NCBI RefSeq assembly: GCF_030161395.1
Contig: NZ_BSST01000001.1
Location: forward strand, 62,001 to 126,000
Length of the DNA stretch: 64,000 nt
Source of the DNA: Thalassotalea insulae
Lineage (GTDB): Bacteria; Pseudomonadota; Gammaproteobacteria; Enterobacterales; Alteromonadaceae
Direction: 5' to 3'
Part shown: positions 44,732 through 54,055 of the stretch, one piece after another
Layout of the letters: each line of letters starts with the position of its first letter
Position numbering within the stretch: the stretch's first letter is position 1
The notes under the pieces: generated by a model
The model's input: the letters and a program-made list of their open reading frames with translations, nothing else
What the model was told of the DNA's origin: nothing
Databases searched by the model: none
Program-made: the position numbers and the translations under genes

Positions 44732-46765
44732 TTACTTTTTCGCCACTTTACCTAAGGTCACCAGATCAAAGGTAATGCGTGCAGTTTCATCTAAAAACGG
44801 ATCGATTTCTTCCAACTCTTCTGGCAAATCTTCTAGGCTGGTAATTTTCTCTTTACCCATGAGTGTTAAGCGTTCATTAGCACGTTTTAACTGTTTCACC
44901 TTACGTTGATCGCGGTTCGCTTTACGCTCTGCTAGGTTAAGCGATACAAATTTCTTATCCTTCTCTTTTTTATATTCTTCAATGTCATCAAGCAGATAAT
45001 TGAATTCTTTATTTTCTTTAATGCGATCTTGATAGAGCGAGGTTAAATAATCTACATCTGCCTGCAGATTTGATAACGGCGCATAACGCGCTTGCGGTAC
45101 TTGATCCCAAGGTAAGGCATTTTCTTCTTTACTTTCGCCCCAGTCCTCTGGGTCAATAGCTGTGGGGAACGCGATGTCAGGTAACACTCCCCGATGTTGC
45201 GTACTGCCACCGTTAATACGGTAAAATTTAGCGATAGTATATTGAATGCTGCCAAATGGTTTTTCGAACAAGTCATATACTCGACCTAACGGACGATGCT
45301 GCTGTACTGTCCCTTTACCAAAAGTATGCTCACCAACGATGATGCCACGGCCATAATCCTGAATTGCGGCAGAAAAGATTTCTGACGCCGACGCACTATA
45401 TCGATCAACCATGACAGTTAACGGTCCGTCATAATAAGTAATACCATCACGATCACGATTCACAGAAATTCGATTCGCACCATCACGCACCTGCACTACC
45501 GGTCCTTTATCAATAAACAAACCCGTTAGTAATGTTGCTTCTGTTAGCGAACCGCCACCATTGCCGCGTAAGTCAACAATAATACCTTCGACATTTTCAG
45601 CAGTAAGCTTATCAATCTCTTTTTTAACATCCCGCGATAAATTATTGTAAAAGCTTGGAATATCTATTACTCCCAATTTTTTACTTTTCTCATCACCGGC
45701 TTTTTCATAAATGATCCGAGATTTAGCAGCTCGATCTTCAAGAACAATTTTATCACGAATGATAGAAACAACCTTGATGCTAGACTCATCGACTGCTTCA
45801 CCAGATAAAATTTGTAACCTTACCTTGCTGCCTTTTGGTCCCTTGATCAAATCAACAACATCATCTAAACGCCAGCCAATAACGTCTTCAAACTTTTCGT
45901 CTCCTTGTGAGACGCCTACAATGCGATCTTTAGGCTTAAGCTGTTTAGATTTATCCGCAGGACCACCAGTCACTATGCTTTGGATCACGGTATAATCTTC
46001 TTCCGCCCTAAGCACCGCACCTATACCTTCAAGTGACAAGTTCATATCCATTTGAAAGCGTTCTGCGTTTCTTGGTGATAAATAAGAAGTATGAGGTTCA
46101 ACAACTCGAGCAAAGCTATTCATTACTATTTGAAAAACATCTTCACTTTCACTCTGGCTTAAACGTTTAATGGCATAGCGATACCGCTTACCTAATACTT
46201 CTTTAACTTTATCCCATTTTTTCCCCGCTAAGGTAAGATTTAGCGCATCAGACTTAACTTTTAACCGCCAAATTTCATTTAACTCAGCTTCGGTCACTGG
46301 CCATGGCTGCTCTTCTCGATCATAGTGATAAACTTCATCTTTAGTAAAATCGAACGGCTTATCAAGCAAGCTCAATGCATACTGATAACGCTCCATCCGA
46401 CGTTGCATATTCAGATTATAGATATCATAAGCTATGTCTAATTTGCCGCGTGCAATCACACCATCAAATTCATGACGATATTTTTCAAACCCTGCAATAT
46501 CAGAGGCAAGAAACACATTACGGCCATAATCGAGCTGTTTAATATAGCGATCAAAAATTTGCTCTGACAAAACGTCATTCATCTGCACAGTTTTATAGTG
46601 TGCACGAGTAAATTGAGCAGTTATTCGTTTACTAGAAGTAGCATGCTGACTCTCTGGCGCTAAGATTGGCAGAGGTTTAGTTTTGTCTATGTCGGTAGAT
46701 GCGAGAAGACTAACCGAAGTTAGTGAGAATGATACGGCAAGAGCGATACGACAAAATTTTTGCAT
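44732..46765 (-). CDS. prc: carboxy-terminal processing protease (tail-specific protease)
   Basis: This periplasmic serine protease of 677 residues trims C-terminal tails, for example of penicillin-binding protein 3 and of peptidoglycan hydrolases. A signal peptide (about residues 1-22) is followed by the long N-terminal helical domain and a PDZ domain (LSLEGIGAVLRAEEDYTVIQSIVTGGPA). The S41 core has the catalytic Ser in RYSASASEIFSAAIQDYGR and Lys in GEHTFGKGTVQ. The C-terminal extension is characteristic of the large Prc branch. It follows proQ by 14 bases, as in E. coli. Confidence 0.95.
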   Translation of the reverse strand: MQKFCRIALAVSFSLTSVSLLASTDIDKTKPLPILAPESQHATSSKRITAQFTRAHYKTVQMNDVLSEQIFDRYIKQLDYGRNVFLASDIAGFEKYRHEFDGVIARGKLDIAYDIYNLNMQRRMERYQYALSLLDKPFDFTKDEVYHYDREEQPWPVTEAELNEIWRLKVKSDALNLTLAGKKWDKVKEVLGKRYRYAIKRLSQSESEDVFQIVMNSFARVVEPHTSYLSPRNAERFQMDMNLSLEGIGAVLRAEEDYTVIQSIVTGGPADKSKQLKPKDRIVGVSQGDEKFEDVIGWRLDDVVDLIKGPKGSKVRLQILSGEAVDESSIKVVSIIRDKIVLEDRAAKSRIIYEKAGDEKSKKLGVIDIPSFYNNLSRDVKKEIDKLTAENVEGIIVDLRGNGGGSLTEATLLTGLFIDKGPVVQVRDGANRISVNRDRDGITYYDGPLTVMVDRYSASASEIFSAAIQDYGRGIIVGEHTFGKGTVQQHRPLGRVYDLFEKPFGSIQYTIAKFYRINGGSTQHRGVLPDIAFPTAIDPEDWGESKEENALPWDQVPQARYAPLSNLQADVDYLTSLYQDRIKENKEFNYLLDDIEEYKKEKDKKFVSLNLAERKANRDQRKVKQLKRANERLTLMGKEKITSLEDLPEELEEIDPFLDETARITFDLVTLGKVAKK

Positions 46766-46779
46766 GCTTGCTACTCCAA

Positions 46780-47517
46780 TTATTCAGTAAAAATATTTTT
46801 GATTTGAGTTTTGACAACCATTCCAGAATTTAGTTGCACACTCACTTCATCTCCAGACACTTCAGTGATCACAGCATCAAGCGGTGCATTTCCAAGCTGA
46901 ACTTTTACCGCTTGACCTACTTTTACTGCAGAAGACTCTACTGGTTTAAGTTTAGCAGCTACTTTAGCTTGTGCACGTGGCGAGCTTTTCACTGTTTTAA
47001 ATTTCGCTTTGTCTTTAGGTTTACGCGCTGGCAGAGATCCCTTATTTGCTGGCTTATTCCCCTTATACGAGGATTTGCCAGCATTGTCTTTAGTATTTTT
47101 GTTACCAAATTTTTCCTGGCTCTCTTTTAGCGTTTTGTCAGCGTAATCTGCTTGTTCTTGATCAATTTCAGCAGCTTGGTTGCCGTCAACATCAACACGA
47201 TGTGCACCTACTTTAATCGCTTTTAAATAGCGCCAGCTGCTGGTGTAGTGTCTCAATGCTTGACGTAAACGAGTTTTACTGACCAGCTCATCATCTGCCA
47301 ATTTTTCAGCTAACTCTTGAAAAATACCAATTTTAAGCGGTTTCGCTGGTCCTTTAATCGAAAAACACGCCGGAAATTTCTCTGCTAAGTGAGCAATAAT
47401 TTCTTTGGTGCTAATACGCTTTTGTTCAGCGGTTTGTGACTCACTGGCTTGGTCAGTAGCGGCCTCTACTGGCGCGTCTTCTGGCTTAGTTACATCACTT
47501 TCTGTTTTAGTTTCCAT
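46780..47517 (-). CDS. proQ: RNA chaperone ProQ
   Basis: This FinO-domain global RNA-binding protein stabilises sRNAs and mRNA 3' ends; in E. coli it was found through its effect on ProP. The 245-residue protein has an acidic N-terminal tail. The FinO domain (EIIAHLAEKFPACFSIKGPAKPLKIGIFQEL to WRYLKAIKVGAHRVDVDG, about residues 38-115) is followed by a Lys-rich linker and a C-terminal Tudor-like domain (VGQAVKVQLGNAPLDAVITEVSGDEVSVQLNSG). Layout is the same as E. coli ProQ. It lies between a small acidic protein gene and prc. Confidence 0.94.
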   Translation of the reverse strand: METKTESDVTKPEDAPVEAATDQASESQTAEQKRISTKEIIAHLAEKFPACFSIKGPAKPLKIGIFQELAEKLADDELVSKTRLRQALRHYTSSWRYLKAIKVGAHRVDVDGNQAAEIDQEQADYADKTLKESQEKFGNKNTKDNAGKSSYKGNKPANKGSLPARKPKDKAKFKTVKSSPRAQAKVAAKLKPVESSAVKVGQAVKVQLGNAPLDAVITEVSGDEVSVQLNSGMVVKTQIKNIFTE

Positions 47518-47540
47518 AAATACAACTTATTAATAATAAT

Positions 47541-47822
47541 CTAATTTTCAAGATATTGTTCGCGGTTTTGCAGAACATGCAAACACCAGTCACTAATATC
47601 CTCACTTTCAATTTCGGCCAGGGCTTCTTGCCCTATCCAATGTTCCCAAACCAAAGCTAATAACTGATTTAATATCTCTGGTTCAATATCTTCTTCGGCA
47701 TAGTCATAGAGCGTGTGATAAATTTCATTTAAATTTTCAGCCACATGCTCTTCTTCACCCTCCCAGTCACCAACAACGGCTTCTGAGACTAAATAATCAT
47801 GGATGACGACAAATTCTTTCAT
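47541..47822 (-). CDS. small acidic protein in the msrC-proQ operon, unknown function
   Basis: This 93-residue, very acidic protein (about 24 Asp/Glu) has no signal peptide or membrane helix. Predicted helices dominate (AENLNEIYHTLYDYAEEDIEPEILNQLLALVWEHW). The start ATG overlaps the msrC stop (ATGA), and proQ begins 23 bases downstream, so it is clearly part of the operon. I do not recognise a named family. The acidity and operon position next to a basic RNA chaperone are suggestive but prove nothing. Confidence 0.75.
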   Translation of the reverse strand: MKEFVVIHDYLVSEAVVGDWEGEEEHVAENLNEIYHTLYDYAEEDIEPEILNQLLALVWEHWIGQEALAEIESEDISDWCLHVLQNREQYLEN

Positions 47823-48301
47823 AATTTATCAACGTTATAACGAATTAAAGTTTGTTCAAATACTTGCACAACTTGTTCCAACCATTGCTGGTCCTGCTCA
47901 TCAAAACGTTCAAATGCCACGCTATCGATATCTAATACCCCGATAACACGATCATTGATTCGCACCGGAATAACAATTTCCGCATTACTTGCCGCATCAC
48001 AGGCAATATGCCCGGAGAACTGATGAACATCGGCAATTCGCTGCGTCTTATTTTCCGATACCGCCGTACCACAGACTCCTTGTCCCACAGGAATTCTAAT
48101 GCAAGCGACTTTCCCTTGAAATGGGCCTAACACCAGCTCATCATTAACACAGCGATAAAAGCCAACCCAATTCACTTGCTCCAAAGCATCAAACAGTATG
48201 GCACTCAAATTTGCCATGTTAGCAACAACGTCTGATTCATCACCAATAATTGCTTCAACCTGAGCAACTAATTGCTCGTAAAACGGCTTTTTATCCATCA
48301 C
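47819..48301 (-). CDS. msrC: free methionine-(R)-sulfoxide reductase, GAF-domain
   Basis: This 160-residue GAF-domain enzyme (YebR/fRMsr) reduces free Met-R-sulfoxide. The active-site cysteines are in VACIRIPVGQGVCGTAV and SGHIACDAASNAEIVIPV, matching the three conserved Cys positions. NWVGFYRCVNDELVLGPFQGK and VIGVLDIDSVAFERFDEQDQQWLE are further family signatures. It is the first gene of the msrC-(93 aa)-proQ-prc operon; a yebR-proQ-prc neighbourhood is also found in enterobacteria. Confidence 0.93.
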   Translation of the reverse strand: MMDKKPFYEQLVAQVEAIIGDESDVVANMANLSAILFDALEQVNWVGFYRCVNDELVLGPFQGKVACIRIPVGQGVCGTAVSENKTQRIADVHQFSGHIACDAASNAEIVIPVRINDRVIGVLDIDSVAFERFDEQDQQWLEQVVQVFEQTLIRYNVDKL

Positions 48302-48385
48302 TCAATTATAACTTCGCTAAAAATCGCATAACATACCGCGATAGTGTAACAAATTAAAGCTTTATCGCCGAGAAATTAACATTAT

Positions 48386-49141
48386 TTAACCATCTATCTG
48401 ATAAACGGCGATAACTTGAGCAGAGATCGCTTTTTTTGTTGTACTTGAGTTAAAAGCTGTACTCGACTCACTCGCCATCCGATACATTACAGGTGCAAAA
48501 TGTGAGGTTTCTTTTAACGACACTAATTGACCAAGTTTTACTCCTGCTTGTTCCGCTATTGCCAGCGCTTTACTTTTAGCATGTGCTATCGCCTTAAATA
48601 GTGCTTGCTGATAATGTTTATCCGGAGTTTGAAATGACATTTCCATTGGTGAAATGTGACTAACACCTAATTTCACCACTTGATCTAAGACTTTGTCATA
48701 AATAGCCCATTCAGTAAACGACACGGTTATCGTGCGACCAACATCAAACCAAGCGACTTGCTGTTCATTCGCTTGAGCACTTTGCTTCGTTGAAAACTTA
48801 ACCTTACTATTTTCATTGATTTGGGTTTTCACTTCACTCGGCTGAAATTTCATTGCTGGCTTTTCATATATCGGATACATAGAGACTTGCGATGAATCTA
48901 TTGCCGATGCCTTGACCCCCTCTTGAACAAACATTCGGGTAATTTGCGCACTTTTACTGTCAATTAAGGCTTTAGTTTTGCTTGCACTACGCCCTCTTTC
49001 TTTAATTCTAATGGTTAATGAAAACTGATCTGGCATCACATCAACACTCGCTTTACCTATGACTTCGATTCCTTCATTTGCCATAGTTAAGGTACTAAAG
49101 AGCCATAGCAAACAAGCACCTATCATAACTAATTTTTTCAT
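48386..49141 (-). CDS. SIMPL (DUF541) domain periplasmic protein, YggE-like
   Basis: This 251-residue protein has a signal peptide (residues 1-21, ending TMAN). A DUF541 domain follows: EGIEVIGKASVDVMPDQFSLTIRIKERGRSASKTKALID at the start, and KAIAHAKSKALAIAEQAGVKLGQLVSL near the end, the best-conserved segment. YggE is reported to limit oxidative stress, but the mechanism is not known. The ATG overlaps the stop of the upstream DUF2057 gene by four bases, so the two are co-translated. Confidence 0.85.
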   Translation of the reverse strand: MKKLVMIGACLLWLFSTLTMANEGIEVIGKASVDVMPDQFSLTIRIKERGRSASKTKALIDSKSAQITRMFVQEGVKASAIDSSQVSMYPIYEKPAMKFQPSEVKTQINENSKVKFSTKQSAQANEQQVAWFDVGRTITVSFTEWAIYDKVLDQVVKLGVSHISPMEMSFQTPDKHYQQALFKAIAHAKSKALAIAEQAGVKLGQLVSLKETSHFAPVMYRMASESSTAFNSSTTKKAISAQVIAVYQIDG

Positions 49142-49797
49142 TTTATCTCCTTATCTTTTACCGTTGATATCGCTGATTTAAATTGCATTTTTTGTTTATC
49201 CGTCGCCTGCTGCCACCAATAATGGAGCATATCAAGTGCATACTGTTGTGCTAATTCAGTTTTTGTAATAGGACGATGAGTTGATGCTTGATGATCGGTA
49301 ACAGGAGTAGCTTTTGCGCTATCGACTGATGCTATTTGCTCAATATTTTTGCTTTGCTGCTGTGCAATTTCTTGGTTACGTGTAACAGCAAGATAGTTAT
49401 CAAGATCAAACAGTTCCATCGCTATATTATTGTTTTCATCGTCCACAATAGCAAAATGTGGTGAGTCAGCAAATTGTTTGGCCTGAACTTGATCATTAAT
49501 GTATGGCGTTAACAATGTTAGTGCTTGTTGCTTAGCAATATTAAAGACTAACACCATCAGGGCGGACTTAATTCGGGTATGATCATCATAGTCGACATCG
49601 TCAAATAATTCGCTGTATTGAATGGTCAAGACATTGCGCCCCTGACGCAATGGCACCATGTGTTGCTGTTCAAACAAGTTAAAACCTTGCGCTATACCAT
49701 TCACTTTCACCACTTCAACATTGGCAGGTACCTGCAATTGCTGAGCAAAGGATGGCTGAACAAATAGGCTCACTAGCAATAATGAGATGATTTTCAT
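49138..49797 (-). CDS. DUF2057 (YccT-like) periplasmic protein
   Basis: The ATG at 49797 gives 219 residues with an ordinary signal peptide (MKIISLLLVSLFVQPSFAQ); a GTG at 49836 would add 13 residues before it. The mature region has the DUF2057 features VNGIAQGFNLFEQQHMVPLRQGRNVLTIQYSELFDDVDYDDHTRIKS. E. coli YccT of this family is reported to reduce curli assembly. Whether that applies here is doubtful, since no curli genes are in view. It is cotranscribed with the SIMPL gene. Confidence 0.8.
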   Translation of the reverse strand: MKIISLLLVSLFVQPSFAQQLQVPANVEVVKVNGIAQGFNLFEQQHMVPLRQGRNVLTIQYSELFDDVDYDDHTRIKSALMVLVFNIAKQQALTLLTPYINDQVQAKQFADSPHFAIVDDENNNIAMELFDLDNYLAVTRNQEIAQQQSKNIEQIASVDSAKATPVTDHQASTHRPITKTELAQQYALDMLHYWWQQATDKQKMQFKSAISTVKDKEIK

Positions 49798-49921
49798 AGT
49801 GTTGGCTGCTAAATAGACATAGCTAACAGTGTACACTAATTAGATAGAATAACGCCGTTAAATTTTTCTTAATCTAACGGCGTAAAACTGAAAAAGCGAT
49901 AGTTATCACAGCTAGAATGAG

Positions 49922-51100
49922 CTAAAAACTATCTGCTGGGATCCTGACCCAGCCCTCCATTAATACCCGAGCACTACGACTCATGATCACTTTATTCACC
50001 GTCCAATTCGCCCCCAACAGATTGGTTTTAGCACCAACTTTTAACGTCCCAGATGGATGACCAAAAGTGACTGACGAACACTCACCGCCGCCAGCAGCAA
50101 GATTCACTAAGGTACCCGGAATAGCGGCTGCAGTACCAATTGCCACAGCAGCGGTCCCCATCATTGCATGGTGTAATTTCCCCATAGAAAGCGCCCGAAC
50201 GTTTAAATCAATATCGTGTTCCGTGATCGATTTACCGCTAGATGAGCGATAAGATTTTGCCGGTGCGACAAATGCTACTTTCGGGGTATGTTGACGCTTA
50301 GCAGCTTCACTAATCTCTGAAATCAGGCCCATCTTTATCGCGCCGTATGCGCGAATAGTTTCAAAGCGCGTTAAGGCAGCTGGGTCGTTATTAATATCAT
50401 CTTGCAACTCTGTCCCTTGGTAACCAATTTCATCGGCATTCAAAAAGATAGTCGGAATACCGGCATTAATCATCGTTGCCTGAAAAGTACCAATACCCGG
50501 AACTTCCAGCTCATCTACGATATTTCCAGTTGGAAACATCGCTTCACTCGGGTCAACCGGCGCGATAAATTCAACCGGTACTTCCGCTGCTGCAAAGGTG
50601 ACGCCATCAAGTTCAAAATCACCAGTCTCCTGTACCAGACCATTAGTGATTGGCACTTGAGCGACAATAGTTTTTTCAATATTTTTTTGCCAGATACGCA
50701 CTGTGCAAATACCATTTTGCGGAATACGTGTTGCATCCACTAAACCTGCATTAATAGCAAAAGAGCCAACCGCTGCAGTTAAATTACCACAATTACCAGA
50801 CCAGTCAACAAACGCTTTATCAATTGCCACCTGACCAAATAAATAATCAACGTCATGATCTTGTTTGTCTGACGTTGACAAAATCACTGTTTTACTGGTA
50901 CTGGACGTTGCGCCTCCCATACCATCGGTTTGTTTACCATAAGGATCAGGACTGCCAATCACGCGCAGTAACATCTTATCCCGTGCTTCACCAGGCTGTT
51001 GGCAACGTTCAGGCAAGTCAACTAAATTGAAAAACACCCCTTTTGAAGTGCCACCGCGCATATAAGTTGCGGGAATTTTAATTTGTGGAGCAAAAGACAT
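49922..51100 (-). CDS. prpF: 2-methylaconitate cis-trans isomerase PrpF
   Basis: This enzyme works with AcnD in the methylcitrate cycle, isomerising the trans/cis forms of 2-methylaconitate. The start at 51100 (392 residues) has AAGGAG at ideal spacing and begins MSFAPQIKIPATYMRGGTSKGVFF, the usual PrpF start; the open frame extends to 51151. DWSGNCGNLTAAVGSFAI and GGGECSSVTFGHPSGTL carry the two conserved cysteines/loops of this diaminopimelate-epimerase-like fold. It is the last gene of the prp group, but a terminator-like hairpin separates it from acnD. Confidence 0.94.
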   Translation of the reverse strand: MSFAPQIKIPATYMRGGTSKGVFFNLVDLPERCQQPGEARDKMLLRVIGSPDPYGKQTDGMGGATSSTSKTVILSTSDKQDHDVDYLFGQVAIDKAFVDWSGNCGNLTAAVGSFAINAGLVDATRIPQNGICTVRIWQKNIEKTIVAQVPITNGLVQETGDFELDGVTFAAAEVPVEFIAPVDPSEAMFPTGNIVDELEVPGIGTFQATMINAGIPTIFLNADEIGYQGTELQDDINNDPAALTRFETIRAYGAIKMGLISEISEAAKRQHTPKVAFVAPAKSYRSSSGKSITEHDIDLNVRALSMGKLHHAMMGTAAVAIGTAAAIPGTLVNLAAGGGECSSVTFGHPSGTLKVGAKTNLLGANWTVNKVIMSRSARVLMEGWVRIPADSF

Positions 51101-51176
51101 AGATTTTCTCCTTGTTAGAGAACACACCAATTTTCGTATCAAATACGCCATGATATGTTCTTTATTCTGTAGATAA

Positions 51177-51204
51177 AAAGCAGCAAATATTATTTGCTGC
51201 TTTT
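51177..51204 (-). terminator. terminator-like hairpin between acnD and prpF
   Basis: AAAAGCAGCAAAT pairs with ATTTGCTGCTTTT around a very small loop. On the minus strand the stem runs into TTTTTATCT. It could end or reduce transcription before prpF. Confidence 0.6.
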
Positions 51205-51317
51205 CATTCAGTCATCAGCCAATTAATTTACATCATGAGGAAATTAGTTTGTTATCACCGCAGATATATAAAGTGAACAAATGTCTCCTCGTACACCAAA
51301 CAAAGATAACCCGTTAA

Positions 51318-53936
51318 TTAACCATTTGATTGTAAGAAATCAGTGGCAAATTTCTGTAATACGCCGCCTGCGGCATGAACGGTGACTTCTTCCGCGGTAT
51401 CTAAACGACACTTAACAGGAATATTCACCAATTCACCATTTTTCCGGGTCATCACGACTGTCATAGCACCACCAGGTGCGGTAGAACCTTCAACATCAAA
51501 CGTTTCACTGCCATCAATCTGATAGAATTTACGGGTTTCACCATTAATAAATTCTAACGGAAGCACGCCCATACCAATTAAGTTAGTACGGTGGATACGC
51601 TCAAAGCCTTCAGCAACTATCACTTCCACCCCCGCTAAACGCACCCCTTTTGCCGCCCAGTCACGCGAAGACCCCTGGCCATAATCTGCACCAGCGATAA
51701 TGATCAACGGCTGTTTACGCTCCATATAGGTTTCAATCGCTTCCCACATCCGACTCTCAACACCTTCTGGCTCAATACGTGCCAGTGAACCCTGTTTAAC
51801 GTCACCGTTTTGCTCACGGCACATCTCATTAAACAATTTAGGGTTAGCAAAGGTTGCTCGTTGTGCGGTTAAATGATCACCGCGATGGGTCGCATAAGAA
51901 TTAAAGTCTTCTTCCGGTAGGCCCATTTTATCCAAATATGCGCCAGCGGCACTGTCTAGCAAGATAGCATTCGATGGTGATAAATGATCGGTCGTAATGT
52001 TATCCCCCAGCACTGCTAACGGCCGCATACCTTTCATGGTACGTTCACCTGCTAATGCTCCTTCCCAATATGGGGGCCGGCGAATATAGGTACTCATTTC
52101 ACGCCAATCGTATAACGGGCTTTCTGCCGGTTCAAAGGCGCCTAAATCAAACATCGGGGTATAAACTTGTTTAAATTGCTCCGGTTTTACAAACTCATTA
52201 ACAATCGCATCGATTTCACTATCCGATGGCCAAATATCTTTTAGGAGAATATCGTTACCGTTCGCATCTTGCCCTAAGACATCCTGCTCAATATCAAAGC
52301 GCATCGTCCCAGCAATAGCATAGGCGACCACTAAAGGAGGAGACGCTAAAAATGCCTGTTTCGCATACGGATGAATACGACCATCAAAATTACGATTACC
52401 TGAAAGCACTGCCGTCGCATATAAATCACGTTCGATAACTTCTCGTTGAATCTTAGGAGCTAACGCACCTGACATACCATTACAGGTGGTACAGGCATAT
52501 GCAACAATACCAAACCCAAGTTTTTCCATTTCTGGCAATAACCCGGATTCTTCCAAATAAAGCTTCGCCACTTTTGAACCCGGTGCAAATGAAGTTTTCA
52601 CCCAAGGTTTACGTACTAATCCTAGCTCATTTGCTTTTTTCGCCACCAAACCAGCGGCCACGACATTCCGCGGATTTGACGTATTAGTACAACTGGTAAT
52701 TGCTGCGATGATCACCGCGCCATCTGGCATTAAACCTTGTTCTTCTTGTGCTTTTGCTTTATCTAAATCAACCGCAATATCACGCTCGGCTAATGCCGAA
52801 GTTGGTAAGCGACGGTGAGGATTAGAAGGGCCAGCCATGTTACGGCCAACGCTTGATAAATCAAATTCTAATACACGTTGGTATTCGGCATCTTTTAACT
52901 CATCCGCCCATAAACCGGTATGTTTAGCATAGCGTTCCACAAGTTCGACTTGCTCTGGCTCGCGTCCCGTAATCTTCAAATAATCAATCGTTTGTTGATC
53001 GATATAGAACATCCCTGCTGAAGCGCCATATTCTGGCGTCATATTGGAGATAGTCGCACGATCACCAATAGTGAGGTTTTTCGCCCCATCGCCAAAAAAC
53101 TCGAGATATGCACCAACAACTTTTTCATTACGTAAAAATTCAGTAATTGCTAACACGATATCGGTGGCGGTAATACCCGGTTGACGATTGCCAACTAGCT
53201 TCACCCCAACAATATCAGGTAAACGCATCATCGAAGGCCGACCTAACATCACCGTTTCTGCTTCTAAGCCGCCAACACCAATAGCTATAACGCCTAAAGC
53301 GTCAACATGTGGGGTATGAGAGTCAGTACCAACACAAGTATCAGGAAATGCAACACCATCACGTAACTGGATCACCGGCGACATTTTCTCGAGGTTGATT
53401 TGATGCATAATGCCGTTACCGGCAGGAATAACGTCAACATTTTTAAATGCCGTTTTAGTCCATTCAATAAAATGGAATCTGTCTTCATTACGTCGATCTT
53501 CAATCGCACGATTTTTCTCAAATGCATCGGGATCAAAACCTGCGTGTTCCACTGCTAATGAGTGATCAACAATTAATTGAGTCGGCACTACCGGATTCAC
53601 TTTCGCCGGATCGCCTCCCTGCTCCGCAATCGCATCTCGTAATCCGGCTAAGTCTACTAACGCAGTTTGACCTAAAATATCGTGACAAACAACGCGAGCT
53701 GGATACCAGGGAAAATCTAAATCACGTTTGTTGCCAATGATCTGCTTTAATGAATCGGTTAAATTTTCCGGCTGACATTTACGTACCAGCTGCTCAGCTA
53801 AGACGCGAGAAGTATAAGGAAGTTTGGCATAACTGCCTGGTTCAATGCTTTCAATCGCTTCACGGGTGTCGAAAAAATCGACAGCGATGCCGTTAAGCGA
53901 ATAACCAGGCAATGGTTTGCGGTATTGATAGTTCAT
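51318..53936 (-). CDS. acnD: Fe/S-dependent 2-methylisocitrate dehydratase AcnD
   Basis: This aconitase-family enzyme dehydrates 2-methylcitrate to 2-methylaconitate in place of PrpD. The 872-residue protein has cluster ligands in AITSCTNTSNP and VAYACTTCNGMSG. GTDSHTPHVDALGVIAIGVGGLEAE and the swivel domain (LGDNITTDHLSPSNAI, GADYGQGSSRDWAAKG) are also present. Its presence next to prpF, and not to prpD, identifies AcnD rather than AcnA. It is preceded by a gap with a tandem 20-base repeat. Confidence 0.95.
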   Translation of the reverse strand: MNYQYRKPLPGYSLNGIAVDFFDTREAIESIEPGSYAKLPYTSRVLAEQLVRKCQPENLTDSLKQIIGNKRDLDFPWYPARVVCHDILGQTALVDLAGLRDAIAEQGGDPAKVNPVVPTQLIVDHSLAVEHAGFDPDAFEKNRAIEDRRNEDRFHFIEWTKTAFKNVDVIPAGNGIMHQINLEKMSPVIQLRDGVAFPDTCVGTDSHTPHVDALGVIAIGVGGLEAETVMLGRPSMMRLPDIVGVKLVGNRQPGITATDIVLAITEFLRNEKVVGAYLEFFGDGAKNLTIGDRATISNMTPEYGASAGMFYIDQQTIDYLKITGREPEQVELVERYAKHTGLWADELKDAEYQRVLEFDLSSVGRNMAGPSNPHRRLPTSALAERDIAVDLDKAKAQEEQGLMPDGAVIIAAITSCTNTSNPRNVVAAGLVAKKANELGLVRKPWVKTSFAPGSKVAKLYLEESGLLPEMEKLGFGIVAYACTTCNGMSGALAPKIQREVIERDLYATAVLSGNRNFDGRIHPYAKQAFLASPPLVVAYAIAGTMRFDIEQDVLGQDANGNDILLKDIWPSDSEIDAIVNEFVKPEQFKQVYTPMFDLGAFEPAESPLYDWREMSTYIRRPPYWEGALAGERTMKGMRPLAVLGDNITTDHLSPSNAILLDSAAGAYLDKMGLPEEDFNSYATHRGDHLTAQRATFANPKLFNEMCREQNGDVKQGSLARIEPEGVESRMWEAIETYMERKQPLIIIAGADYGQGSSRDWAAKGVRLAGVEVIVAEGFERIHRTNLIGMGVLPLEFINGETRKFYQIDGSETFDVEGSTAPGGAMTVVMTRKNGELVNIPVKCRLDTAEEVTVHAAGGVLQKFATDFLQSNG

Positions 53937-53951
53937 AATTTAGTCCACAAA

Positions 53952-53991
53952 TTTATTCGACCACTATGGTTTTTATTCGACCACTATGGTT
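53952..53991. repeat. perfect 20-bp tandem duplication in the prpC-acnD gap
   Basis: The unit TTTATTCGACCACTATGGTT occurs twice in direct succession (53952-53971 and 53972-53991), 15 bases upstream of the acnD start codon. The duplication may be a recent slippage event or a doubled regulatory site. Confidence 0.9.
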
Positions 53992-54055
53992 TAAATGACT
54001 ACGGTAACTACAATAAACATCGCAATTACCGTCAGTGAAAGATACCTAAAGCGGC

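Noticed and set aside
46834..47130. 98-codon frame opposite proQ
   Set aside because: It is antisense to the Lys-rich linker of ProQ; its composition (Phe/Arg-rich) mirrors that linker.
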